NCBI RefSeq assembly: GCF_013839445.1
Contig: NZ_JACDIT010000004.1
Location: forward strand, 62,001-126,000
Length of the DNA: 64,000 bases
Source of the DNA: Chthonobacter albigriseus
GTDB lineage: Bacteria; Pseudomonadota; Alphaproteobacteria; Rhizobiales; Pleomorphomonadaceae
Reading direction: 5' to 3'
A program made the translations under genes and the position numbers. Positions within the stretch are counted from its first letter, which is position 1. The number at the start of each line of letters is the position of its first letter. The notes beneath the pieces are model-generated. The model was given only the letters and a program-made list of their open reading frames with translations. It was not told where the DNA came from and searched no databases. This document shows, in pieces, positions 25,994-33,235 of this stretch.

Positions 25994-26053
25994 CGAGCGG
26001 AGCGAGACACGCGAGCGGAGCGAGCAATCGAACAATGGACCGAGCGAAGCGAG
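25994..26053. repeat. Three copies of CGAGCGGAGCGAG-type repeat
   Basis: Copies at 25994-26006, 26012-26024 and 26041-26053; the third has one substitution. Offsets are 18 and 29 bases. They sit just beyond the 3' end of the integrase gene. Each copy is nearly tandem GAGCG units, a word that often marks mobile DNA; function unknown. Confidence 0.65.
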
Positions 26054-26076
26054 GACCACCTGACCACGGCCCGGCT

Positions 26077-27921
26077 CTACGTCTTCTTCACGACCCGCGC
26101 CGGAGCTTTCCTCAAGACCACGGGACGCCCCGGCCTCCAGGTCAGCCCCGACAGGTCCACGGGAGCCCTGACCTTGTCCATCTCCGCCACCAGACGCGTC
26201 AGGGGAACCGACCCGTAGCTCCGCCCGACGCCTCCCCCTGCATGCCCGGTGAGCGCATCGTGCACCTCCTCATCGAGCCCCGCGCCTCGCGCCATGGACT
26301 TGAAGGTGTGCCTCAGCGAATGGAAGTCCTTGCCCCTCGGCAGGCCCGCCTCGTTACGCTGCCGCCCGAACCACTTGGACCACGCCGCCGCGCCTTGCCG
26401 CTCAGGATCGAACTGCACGTGCGGCCACAGCGGAGCTTCCGGCCCGTCCGTGAGGCGGGACTGGTGATAGGTGAGGAGCCCGATCCGCTCAAGCTCGGGA
26501 TGGACGGGAACGATCCGCCGGAAACTCGCCGTCTTCAGCCGCCGTCCTTCGTGCGAGACCACCTGGAACACCGCCCGGCCGGTCTCAGGGTCCGTCTTCA
26601 GGTCTCCGACCCGGAGCCCCGCAATCTCGGCCAGCCGCATGCCCGAGAACAGGCCGATCAGCGGGAACCAGAACGCCGCCTCGCCTCCCCCGCCTCTCGG
26701 CCGGTCGTTCACGGCGTAAACCGGCCGGGCGAACAGGGCCGTGAGATCGTCGCGGGACAACTCCTCCCGTCCTTCGGCCGCGTTCTCCGCCTGCGTCAGT
26801 TGCAGGTCTACGAATGGATTGCGGAAGTCCGGGATCGCGTCCAGGTGCCCGGCCTTCTCCGCCGCCGCCACCACAGCCCCGATCAGCGTGATCTCCTTGT
26901 TGACCGTCGAGACCGACCGAAGCGGGTACTTTCCGAGATCGGCCCGCTTCAGGATCTCCATAAGGGGAAGGTCCGCGATCTTCTTCGGAAGCCCCTTCGG
27001 CAGTCTGACGAGCGCATCCCGGAACTCCCTCGCCTTCGCGCGGGTGATAGACCCGACCTGGAGATCCCCGTAACGCTCCGTGAACCGCCGAACCGCCCGG
27101 CCCGCCTCTTCTGCCGAGAGGGCCGTCACCTTCCGTCCGTCGCGCCCTCCCCCGCCCGCCTTCCACTCGGCAAGCGCCTCCGAGAGCTTCGGCCCTCGCT
27201 GCGAAGGCAAAGCCGTCCAGACCACCGTCTCCCGCCCGGCTTGGCGTTCCGCCATCTTCTCCAGTGCCGAAATCCTTGCATCGAACGCCGCCGACAGGAG
27301 CGCTTTCACCTCCTCCCGGTTCTCCGGCATCGTGAGGCCAAGTGAGCGGAGATGAGAGGCGAGTTCCACCTTCACCGCCGCCACATCTACCTCGGAGCGT
27401 GCCAGCCGCGCCGCTGCAAGCTCCTCTTCAATGAACTCCCCGTGGACCGCGTGATGGTCCTTCTCCATTCCGAAGTCCCCCGGCCCCTTCGTGAGAGGCA
27501 CCAGGTCCGGCCACCGCCGCCGATCCTCCTCCGTCTGAAAGTTCCGCCGATCGTCGCCACCGAACCGCTGCTCCTGAACGAATGCCAGCCAATCGGCCAC
27601 CACCGCCTCCGCCATCTCCGCACGGTCGGCTTCGGTCGGCACCGGGGGACCGGCCCGGAGCATGCGTTCGGCCATCTCAAAGAGATCCTGCACGCGCGAC
27701 CCCTCACGGGCGTTCCTCGCGCTCGCCGTGCGGTAGTCCGCTGTGCCGAGAGACTTCGTGACCTCTCGCTTGAAGTGACCGGTGGCGGGATTGATGAGTT
27801 CGGGACACGCGCCCCTGAGATGCGCGGGAACAGGCAACCCGGCCAGCGAACGCGGCAGTGCCTTGCGGAACTCGTAGATGCCGCTGCCCTTGCGCCTCTG
27901 CATGTAGCTCAGCCCTGTCAT
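26077..27921 (-). CDS. Tyrosine recombinase (integrase) of the island
   Basis: 614 residues, larger than typical phage integrases. The N-terminal DUF6538-like segment (RRKGSGIYEFRKALPRSL) is followed by an SAM-like core-binding domain. The catalytic domain is in the last 200 residues: Arg in FSGMRLAEIAGLRVGDL, HSLRHTFKSMARG with the His-x-x-Arg box, GHAGG, and the nucleophile Tyr in VGRSYG. The ATG at 27921 is chosen because no ribosome site supports the longer frame. It starts about 100 bases from tRNA-Arg and should catalyse integration and excision at the 17-bp core. Confidence 0.9.
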   Translation of the reverse strand: MTGLSYMQRRKGSGIYEFRKALPRSLAGLPVPAHLRGACPELINPATGHFKREVTKSLGTADYRTASARNAREGSRVQDLFEMAERMLRAGPPVPTEADRAEMAEAVVADWLAFVQEQRFGGDDRRNFQTEEDRRRWPDLVPLTKGPGDFGMEKDHHAVHGEFIEEELAAARLARSEVDVAAVKVELASHLRSLGLTMPENREEVKALLSAAFDARISALEKMAERQAGRETVVWTALPSQRGPKLSEALAEWKAGGGGRDGRKVTALSAEEAGRAVRRFTERYGDLQVGSITRAKAREFRDALVRLPKGLPKKIADLPLMEILKRADLGKYPLRSVSTVNKEITLIGAVVAAAEKAGHLDAIPDFRNPFVDLQLTQAENAAEGREELSRDDLTALFARPVYAVNDRPRGGGGEAAFWFPLIGLFSGMRLAEIAGLRVGDLKTDPETGRAVFQVVSHEGRRLKTASFRRIVPVHPELERIGLLTYHQSRLTDGPEAPLWPHVQFDPERQGAAAWSKWFGRQRNEAGLPRGKDFHSLRHTFKSMARGAGLDEEVHDALTGHAGGGVGRSYGSVPLTRLVAEMDKVRAPVDLSGLTWRPGRPVVLRKAPARVVKKT

Positions 27922-28018
27922 CCGGCACCCCGTTTGTACAACGTGTTTGTACCAGCGGGCTTCTGCCAAGGTGCTGAGAGCGTACAGCTTTTTCGTTCAG
28001 AAGGGCTTAAGGAAGTAC

Positions 28019-28035
28019 TGGCGACCCCGAGAGGG
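28019..28035. repeat. Attachment-site repeat, right border
   Basis: The 3' terminal 17 bases of tRNA-Arg, duplicated at 14464-14480. The tRNA stays complete on this side. Confidence 0.85.
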
Positions 28036-28095
28036 CTCGAACCTCTGACCTGCCGCTTAGAAGGCGGCTGCTCTATCCAGCTGAGCTACGGGGCC
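28019..28095 (-). tRNA. tRNA-Arg (anticodon TCT)
   Basis: 77 bases including an encoded CCA. The acceptor stem GGCCCCG pairs with CGGGGTC (one G-T), the D stem is GCTC/GAGC, the anticodon stem GCCGC/GCGGC encloses CTTCTAA, and the T arm is AGAGG-TTCGAGC-CCTCT. Its 3' end is the integration target of the element. Confidence 0.97.
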
Positions 28096-28126
28096 TTGGC
28101 CGTCTGGCCGCGTGCGGGAGGGACCG

Positions 28127-28432
28127 TCAGTGGGTCCAGCTCTCGACGCGGTTGAACTTGAAGTTGTCGGAGTAGGACATCCGCTTGGCCTTCTTCTCCT
28201 TGGGCTCGGAGACGCGATAGGCGATGCCGTGGCGGGTGCAGTAGGCGATCGCCTCCTCCTTGGTGTCGAAGGAAAGCTGGACCTGCTGCAGCATGTCGGT
28301 GCTGGAGGTGTAGCCCATCAGCGGCTCCACCCCGCGCGGGCGCTCCTGCTCGTAGGTGAGAACCCACTGCTTCGTCTTGGCCTGGCCCGATTGCATGGCG
28401 GTCCGCGACGGAATGTAGATGCGAGCGGTCAT
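28127..28432 (-). CDS. NDUFS4-like complex I accessory subunit
   Basis: 101 residues. The sequence MTARIYIPSRTAMQSGQAKT and the tail region MLQQVQLSFDTKEEAIAYC with the SYSDNFKFNR end match the ETC complex I subunit conserved region (NDUFS4, 18-kDa). Alphaproteobacteria carry this accessory protein for NADH:ubiquinone oxidoreductase. The start at 28432 has AGAGGAG upstream. It lies between two tRNAs on the same strand. Motifs and length fit well. Confidence 0.88.
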   Translation of the reverse strand: MTARIYIPSRTAMQSGQAKTKQWVLTYEQERPRGVEPLMGYTSSTDMLQQVQLSFDTKEEAIAYCTRHGIAYRVSEPKEKKAKRMSYSDNFKFNRVESWTH

Positions 28433-28495
28433 GACCAATCGGCTCCTCTCAGCCGGCCGCGCGCCGCATGGCCGGTTCCTGTCCGATCCGCGCGC

Positions 28496-28572
28496 TGGTC
28501 GGGGCAGCAAGATTCGAACTTGCGGCCCCCTGCTCCCAAAGCAGGTGCTCTACCAGGCTGAGCTATGCCCCG
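28496..28572 (-). tRNA. tRNA-Pro (anticodon TGG)
   Basis: 77 bases with encoded CCA. It has C1-G72 as expected for proline, acceptor CGGGGCA/TGCCCCG, D stem GCTC/GAGC, anticodon stem CCTGC/GCAGG around TTTGGGA, and T arm GCAAG-TTCGAAT-CTTGC. Confidence 0.97.
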
Positions 28573-29046
28573 AGACACGCGAACCTCGCGGATTACCTAG
28601 CGATTTGGGCGGGGAAAGGCAACTGCTCACGGAGGCTCATTCGAAACGGATTGGCGCCGATCGAAGCATTTCGGAACCATGAGTTCCGGAAAAGTCCCGA
28701 AATGGGTTGCTGCTATGTTCCCGCCGCCCCCCCATCGTCCAGCACCGGGCTTTCACGAGGTGCACTGCCGATTGTGAATGCAAGAGGGCGTGACCAGGTG
28801 CGATTCGTGAACTGCCACACGGTCACGGACGCGGCGAGGTTTGCAAATGCTCGCACCGACGGCCCTCTCCGCTTCGCCGAGAGACACTTCGGCAGTAACC
28901 CGCGACAGCGAATGATGGAGACGGTTTTGTAAGTCCGGCGTGCCCTCCGTGTCGTCGAACAGCAAAACTGATCGCGCCATCAGCATACCCACGCTCGGCG
29001 ACTGTCTCGCCCACCGCTGCACGATCGACGTCTGGTGCGGCCAAGA
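28573..29046. other. Intergenic region, no supported gene
   Basis: 474 bases upstream of tRNA-Pro and downstream of the methyltransferase. Short frames on both strands lack ribosome sites and family resemblance. The tRNA promoter should lie in the first 100 bases. Confidence 0.45.
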
Positions 29047-29781
29047 TCAAGCGGCCGTTGCCACTTTGCGGATGCAGAAAATCCAGATCTCATCGCCTTT
29101 TGCTTTTCGATGCGGCGGTTTGAGGATCTCCTGAACGCAGTAACGTCCCTGACCCCAACCCAACACGACGAACGGCAGGATCTTTGGGTTAACTCCGAAT
29201 GGGTCAAGTTCAGTGACACCTGATTCAGAATGCGCGGTCGTGTGTTCCAGATAGAGGACACCTCTGTCGGAGAGCTGGCCGACCCAAGCGTCTACCGCTT
29301 TCTTGGGATCGTAGGCATGGTCGTGAGAGTTCGTGTAGACGAAATCGAACTGACCAACCCAGTCGGGATTCTCCTCATGAAAATCCCACTGGACCATGTC
29401 AGGAACGGCGGTCGCCGTCGGGGAAATGTCCGTCCCGATAACCTTGCAATCGAGCTCGGTCGCGAACCAACGGATTTCCGAGCCATTACGCGACCCGTGG
29501 CATAGTCCCTGGCGAACATTTGGGATATGACGCCGAAGGTGCTCGGAGATGCAGCGCACTGTCTCCTGATCTGCCCAGACCAAGTCGAATTTTCGCTTGT
29601 TGCCCTCGATCTGCTTTTCCGCGTAGGCTGAATAGCTGAATTTTTTCGCACCATCACTATAGCCGCTCAGGTTCAGTGCGTAGTCTTCATCCCTATCCTT
29701 TTGGAAAAACTTGGAGACGTAAAATCCCCGCGATTTGAGATAGTGCCTGCTCAGTCTGTCCAAAGTGCGTGTTAGGAACAT
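29047..29781 (-). CDS. SAM-dependent methyltransferase-like protein
   Basis: 244 residues of Rossmann type. The SAM-binding strand is GLCHGSRNGSEIRWF, with CKVIGTDISPTA as the acidic loop after beta-2. The middle QFDFVYTNSHDHAYDP and the GVLYLEHTTAHS strand fit class I methyltransferases acting on small molecules or sugars. The substrate is unknown. Composition is less GC-rich than its neighbours and no pathway gene adjoins, suggesting acquisition. The start is the ATG at 29781. Confidence 0.75.
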   Translation of the reverse strand: MFLTRTLDRLSRHYLKSRGFYVSKFFQKDRDEDYALNLSGYSDGAKKFSYSAYAEKQIEGNKRKFDLVWADQETVRCISEHLRRHIPNVRQGLCHGSRNGSEIRWFATELDCKVIGTDISPTATAVPDMVQWDFHEENPDWVGQFDFVYTNSHDHAYDPKKAVDAWVGQLSDRGVLYLEHTTAHSESGVTELDPFGVNPKILPFVVLGWGQGRYCVQEILKPPHRKAKGDEIWIFCIRKVATAA

Positions 29782-30171
29782 AGCGACTGCCTCGCGTTTT
29801 CCGGTGTCCTAGTGCACCCGGTAATCACGGTCAATGCGGGTCCGATCCCACCGGCTTGTCAGCAGCCTGTTCGCTGACACTTGCCGTCAGTTGTTCCTTA
29901 TACGTTCTCATGCCATCTCTCAGTGATGAGAACAGTCCCTCCTCCAAATCACGATGGAGGCTGTACTTGCTTTGATGTTCGCCGAACGCACAATGCCCCG
30001 CCATCCCTAAGGCCAGTGGGGCGCCGATGCGAGAACTCAAGATAGCAGCGTGTGCCGAAGTACCCCCTCCCCCACTGCGGCAATGTTTCCCCGGGGGCGA
30101 TGGCGGCTGTACAACTGGGGGGGAAAACCGCCTATAGGAACGGTGCCGGTCACCGTTCGTCTGGAAAGCCC
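29782..30171. other. Region upstream of folP with one weak minus-strand frame
   Basis: 390 bases between divergent genes. A 69-codon frame (29831-30040, minus) gives a hydrophilic protein (SLHRDLEEGLFSSLRDGM) but has no clear ribosome site, so it is not called as a gene. The folP promoter should lie here. Confidence 0.35.
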
Positions 30172-30993
30172 ATGTCCCGCATTCCGCTGCTGCCCCGCCT
30201 CGGCAAAAAGACCCTCGTGATGGGGATCCTCAACGTGACTCCGGATTCCTTCTCCGACGGCGGCCGCTTCGCCGCGCTGGAGGCGGCGGTGGCGCAGGCC
30301 GATGCGCTGGTGGAGGAAGGCGCGGATATCCTGGACGTCGGCGGCGAATCGACCCGGCCGGGCGCCGAGGTCGTGCCGCTGGACGAGGAGATCCGCCGCG
30401 TGGTTCCGGTGATCGAGGAGGTGTCCGCCCGGCATCGGGTTCCGATCTCCATCGACACCTACAAGGCCGGCACCGCGGAAGCCGCCCTGAAGGCCGGCGC
30501 CAGGATCGTCAACGACGTCTGGGGCCTGCAGCGCGAGCCCGACATCGCCCGCGTCGCCGCCGCGCACGGCGCGCCGGTGATCGTCATGCACAACCGCCAC
30601 GCCATCGACGAGACGGTGGACATCATCGAGGACATGAAGGCCTGGTTCGGCCGCTCGATCGAGATCGCGCTGAAGGCCGGGATCCCGGACGCGCACATCA
30701 TCGTCGACCCCGGCGTCGGCTTCGGCAAGACGTTCGAGCAGAACCTCCAGGCGATCGCCCGGCTGCCGGAGATCAAGGCGCTCGGCTACCCGATCCTGAT
30801 GGGCACCTCGCGCAAGAGCCTGATCGGCATCCTCAACGACAACAAGCTCGTCCCCAAGGACCGCATCAACGGCACCATCGCCTCCAACGCGGTGTCGATC
30901 CTGCTGGGGGCAGACATCATCCGGGTTCACGACGTCCGGGCTCACATCGAGGCGGCCCGCGTGGTGGAAGCGATCAAGGAGCGGATGCGGTGA
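30172..30993 (+). CDS. folP: Dihydropteroate synthase
   Basis: 273 residues from the ATG at 30172 (GGAAAG upstream). A TIM barrel with both DHPS signatures: MGILNVTPDSFSDGG and DVGGESTRPGAEVV. Later come IDTYKAGTA, VNDVWG and GTSRKSLIG for pterin and pABA binding. It joins pABA to the dihydropterin pyrophosphate. It heads the seven-gene run of folate and H4MPT genes and overlaps folB by GTGA. Confidence 0.97.
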   Translation: MSRIPLLPRLGKKTLVMGILNVTPDSFSDGGRFAALEAAVAQADALVEEGADILDVGGESTRPGAEVVPLDEEIRRVVPVIEEVSARHRVPISIDTYKAGTAEAALKAGARIVNDVWGLQREPDIARVAAAHGAPVIVMHNRHAIDETVDIIEDMKAWFGRSIEIALKAGIPDAHIIVDPGVGFGKTFEQNLQAIARLPEIKALGYPILMGTSRKSLIGILNDNKLVPKDRINGTIASNAVSILLGADIIRVHDVRAHIEAARVVEAIKERMR

Positions 30994-31358
30994 CGGATCG
31001 GATCTTCGTCAAGAACATCGCGGTGTTCGCCTACCACGGACTGCACCCGGAAGAGGAGAAGCTGGGCCAGCGCTTCTTCATCTGGCTGGAGGCCCGCGTC
31101 GACAGCCGCGCCGCCGGCCTCGCGGACGATTTCGAAAAGACGGTCTCCTACGTCGACCTCACAGAGATCGCCGTGGAGATCGCCACCAAGCGCCGCTTCC
31201 GGATCATCGAGGCCCTCGCCGAGACCATCGCGGCTGCGATCCTGGAGCGCCTTCCGGACGTCCAGTCCATCGTGGTACGCGTGGACAAGCCGTCCGCCCC
31301 GGTTCCGGCGGTGATCGACGGCGTTTCCGTGGAGATCGAGCGCGCCCGCCATGGCTGA
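30990..31358 (+). CDS. folB: Dihydroneopterin aldolase
   Basis: 122 residues from a GTG start fixed by the GTGA overlap with folP. FAYHGLHPEEEKLGQRFF is the conserved active-site region, and VDKPSAPVP near the end carries the catalytic Lys. It makes 6-hydroxymethyl-dihydropterin, a precursor shared by folate and H4MPT. It overlaps folK by 8 bases. Confidence 0.96.
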   Translation: MTDRIFVKNIAVFAYHGLHPEEEKLGQRFFIWLEARVDSRAAGLADDFEKTVSYVDLTEIAVEIATKRRFRIIEALAETIAAAILERLPDVQSIVVRVDKPSAPVPAVIDGVSVEIERARHG

Positions 31359-31890
31359 ACACTCCGCCGGCATTCCCTTCCAGATGCACCGACCGGCGCA
31401 CGCCTACCTGTCCATGGGCGGCAACATCGGCGACGTGCGCGCCACCTTCGAGGACGCGCTGGCGCTGCTCGCCGAACGCGGCGCCCGCGTGATCGCCCGC
31501 TCGTCCGACTACGAGACCCCGCCCTGGGGCAAGACGGACCAGCAGCCCTTCGTCAACGCCTGCGTCATCGTGGAAACCTCGCTCGCCCCGCACGAACTGC
31601 TCGACCTCTGCCTGGAGGTGGAGAAGGAGCTCGGCCGGATCCGGATGGAGAAGTGGGGTCCGCGGGTGATCGACATCGACGTGCTCGCCTACGAGGGCCG
31701 CGTGATCGAGACGCCCGACCTGATCGTGCCGCACCGCTACATGCTGGACCGCGCCTTCGTGCTGGTTCCGCTCTCCGAGATCGCTCCGGATCTGCCGATC
31801 GGCGGCGTCACCGTCGCCGAGCACGCCAAGGCCTTCGACAGCACCGGCATCGTCAAGCTGCCGCCGCGCGCCAAAGGAAACGCCGCATGA
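31351..31890 (+). CDS. folK: 2-amino-4-hydroxy-6-hydroxymethyldihydropteridine diphosphokinase
   Basis: 179 residues. HPPK motifs: AYLSMGGNIGD near the N-terminus, and WGPRVIDIDVLAYEG (metal-binding Asp pair), then VPHRYMLDRAFVLVPLSE. It pyrophosphorylates the hydroxymethyl-pterin for DHPS. The start at 31351 lies within the folB end. The stop overlaps the mfnB ATG as ATGA, linking the folate genes to the C1-cofactor genes. Confidence 0.96.
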   Translation: MAEHSAGIPFQMHRPAHAYLSMGGNIGDVRATFEDALALLAERGARVIARSSDYETPPWGKTDQQPFVNACVIVETSLAPHELLDLCLEVEKELGRIRMEKWGPRVIDIDVLAYEGRVIETPDLIVPHRYMLDRAFVLVPLSEIAPDLPIGGVTVAEHAKAFDSTGIVKLPPRAKGNAA

Positions 31891-32573
31891 CCGCGCTCCT
31901 CGTCTCCGTCACCTCGCCGGAGGAGGCCGAAGTCGCCCTCGCCAACGGCGCCGCCTACATCGACGCCAAAGACCCTTCCGCCGGTGCGCTCGGCGCCCTC
32001 ACCCCGGACACGGTGGCCGCGATCGTCCGCACCGTCGGCGACCGGGCGACGGTGACCGCCGCCGCCGGCGACAGCGCCGACCTCGCGGTGATCGAGGCGC
32101 TGGTTGCCGCGGGCGCGCCCATCGTCAAGGTGGCGGTTCCCGCTGGAGACGCCGGCGCGGAAACGCTGGCCCGGATCGGCGGCGCGCTGGGTGCCCGCAC
32201 GAAGCTCGTCGCCGTCTTCGCCGCCGACCGGGAGCCCGACCTCGGCCTCGTCGGTGTCGCGCGCTTCTCCGGCTTCCACGGCGTGATGCTCGACACGGCC
32301 GGCAAGGACGCCGGTCTGCTGCAGGCGATGGAGCTGGCGGACATCGCGCATTTCGTCGCCGCAGCCCGAAAGAACGGCCTGATGGTCGGCCTCGCCGGCT
32401 CGCTGAAGGTGGTGGATGTGGGAACGCTGCTCCCGTTCCTGCCCGACGTGGTCGGCTTTCGCGGCGGCGTCTGCGAGAACGACGTGCGCACCAACCCGAT
32501 CGATCCGGCCAAGGTGCGTGCCGTCGCGACCGCGCTTGCCGTGCACGGCGCCCGCCGCGCCGCAGGCGGCTGA
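31887..32573 (+). CDS. mfnB: (5-formylfuran-3-yl)methyl phosphate synthase (DUF556)
   Basis: 228 residues of TIM-barrel type. The family signature YIDAKDPSAGALGAL is near residue 30, and later LVAVFAAD and MLDTAGKDAGLL occur. MfnB makes the furan precursor of methanofuran from glyceraldehyde-3-phosphate in methanogens. In methylotrophic bacteria the homologue is found with H4MPT genes. The ATG at 31887 overlaps folK. Assignment is by family recognition. Confidence 0.87.
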   Translation: MTALLVSVTSPEEAEVALANGAAYIDAKDPSAGALGALTPDTVAAIVRTVGDRATVTAAAGDSADLAVIEALVAAGAPIVKVAVPAGDAGAETLARIGGALGARTKLVAVFAADREPDLGLVGVARFSGFHGVMLDTAGKDAGLLQAMELADIAHFVAAARKNGLMVGLAGSLKVVDVGTLLPFLPDVVGFRGGVCENDVRTNPIDPAKVRAVATALAVHGARRAAGG

Positions 32574-32577
32574 CGCC

Positions 32578-33216
32578 ATGGCCATGCCGCGGACAGGCGA
32601 TCGGGTGATCGTGAAGATCGGCGGCAGCCTGACCGCGGACCGCGGCCGCCTGCGCGAGATCCTGTCCAGCCTGACGACCGCGTCGGCGCGGATCGTCATC
32701 GTCACGGGCGGCGGCCCCTACGCCGATGCGGTGCGCGAGGTGCAGGGCCGGCTCGGCATCTCGGACCGGCTGGCGCACCGACAGGCCCTGGCGGCGATGA
32801 ACCTCTTCGCCGAGGCGATCTGCGAACTCGAACCGGCGCTGGTGATGGCGACCTCCCGGAACGAAGTGGACGCTGCGCACGCAGCCGGCCGGATCCCGAT
32901 CTTCCTGACCGACCGGATCCAGACCGGCGGCGGCGGCCTGCCCGAAAGCTGGGCGCTGACCTCCGACAGCTACGCCGCGTTCCTCGCCTTCGAACTCGAC
33001 GCGGTCGGCCTCGTGCTGGTGAAGTCCGCCGACGCTCCGGCCAGTGCCAGCACCGGCGAGCTCGCCCGTGACGGGCTGGTCGACGCTGCTTTCCCGAGCC
33101 TGGCTGCGCGGTTGTCCTGCCCGATCCGGATCATCGGCCCCGCGACCGTGGACCAACTTCCCGACCTCGTCGGCTTGCCCCGCTCGAAACTGGGCTCCAT
33201 CGTGACGAACGCCTGA
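32578..33216 (+). CDS. Amino-acid-kinase superfamily protein of the H4MPT/methanofuran set
   Basis: 212 residues. The kinase fold is seen in VIVKIGGSLTAD, VIVTGGGPYADAV and ALTSDSYAAFLA. Archaeal MfnE, a related kinase, phosphorylates an aminomethylfuran phosphate; the homologue in bacterial C1 clusters is likely to do something similar. It starts 4 bases after mfnB. The C-terminal part (RIIGPATVDQLPDLVGL) completes a compact protein. Exact substrate inferred. Confidence 0.75.
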   Translation: MAMPRTGDRVIVKIGGSLTADRGRLREILSSLTTASARIVIVTGGGPYADAVREVQGRLGISDRLAHRQALAAMNLFAEAICELEPALVMATSRNEVDAAHAAGRIPIFLTDRIQTGGGGLPESWALTSDSYAAFLAFELDAVGLVLVKSADAPASASTGELARDGLVDAAFPSLAARLSCPIRIIGPATVDQLPDLVGLPRSKLGSIVTNA

Positions 33217-33235
33217 GCCAGGGACTGGAAAGCCG

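Larger units (their letters stand above)
25492..26076. other. Region between the polymerase-like gene and the integrase
   Basis: About 585 bases with much repeated wording (AAGCCC, CCCGAAGCC, GAGCGGAGCGAG). One short gene is proposed at 25705-25827. A 100-codon frame (25761-26063) reads as Pro/Lys repeats and is not called. The rest is likely non-coding and includes the 3' end region of the convergent integrase. Confidence 0.45.
14464..28035. mobile_element. Integrative element in tRNA-Arg(TCT), about 13.6 kb
   Basis: The borders are a 17-bp exact direct repeat of the tRNA 3' end (14464-14480 and 28019-28035). A tyrosine integrase gene starts about 100 bases inside the intact tRNA, the usual arrangement for tRNA-targeting islands. 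Cargo in order: DUF433/PIN-like pair, Mrr, GIY-YIG-like gene, MmeI-like restriction-methyltransferase, serine recombinase, a three-gene operon with a polymerase-like protein, and the integrase. No conjugation, capsid or terminase genes are seen, so transfer would need a helper. Confidence 0.85.

Noticed and set aside
25761-26063. 100-codon plus-strand frame with PKPDPKP repeats
   Set aside because: No ribosome site and the reading tracks DNA repeats; the overlapping 25705 frame is better supported.
28496-28572. tRNA-Pro as a second integration site
   Set aside because: I found no copy of its 3' end nearby and no integrase facing it.
28753-29022. 89-codon minus-strand frame downstream of the methyltransferase
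   Set aside because: No ribosome site; overlapping frames in all phases are equally long and none resembles a protein.
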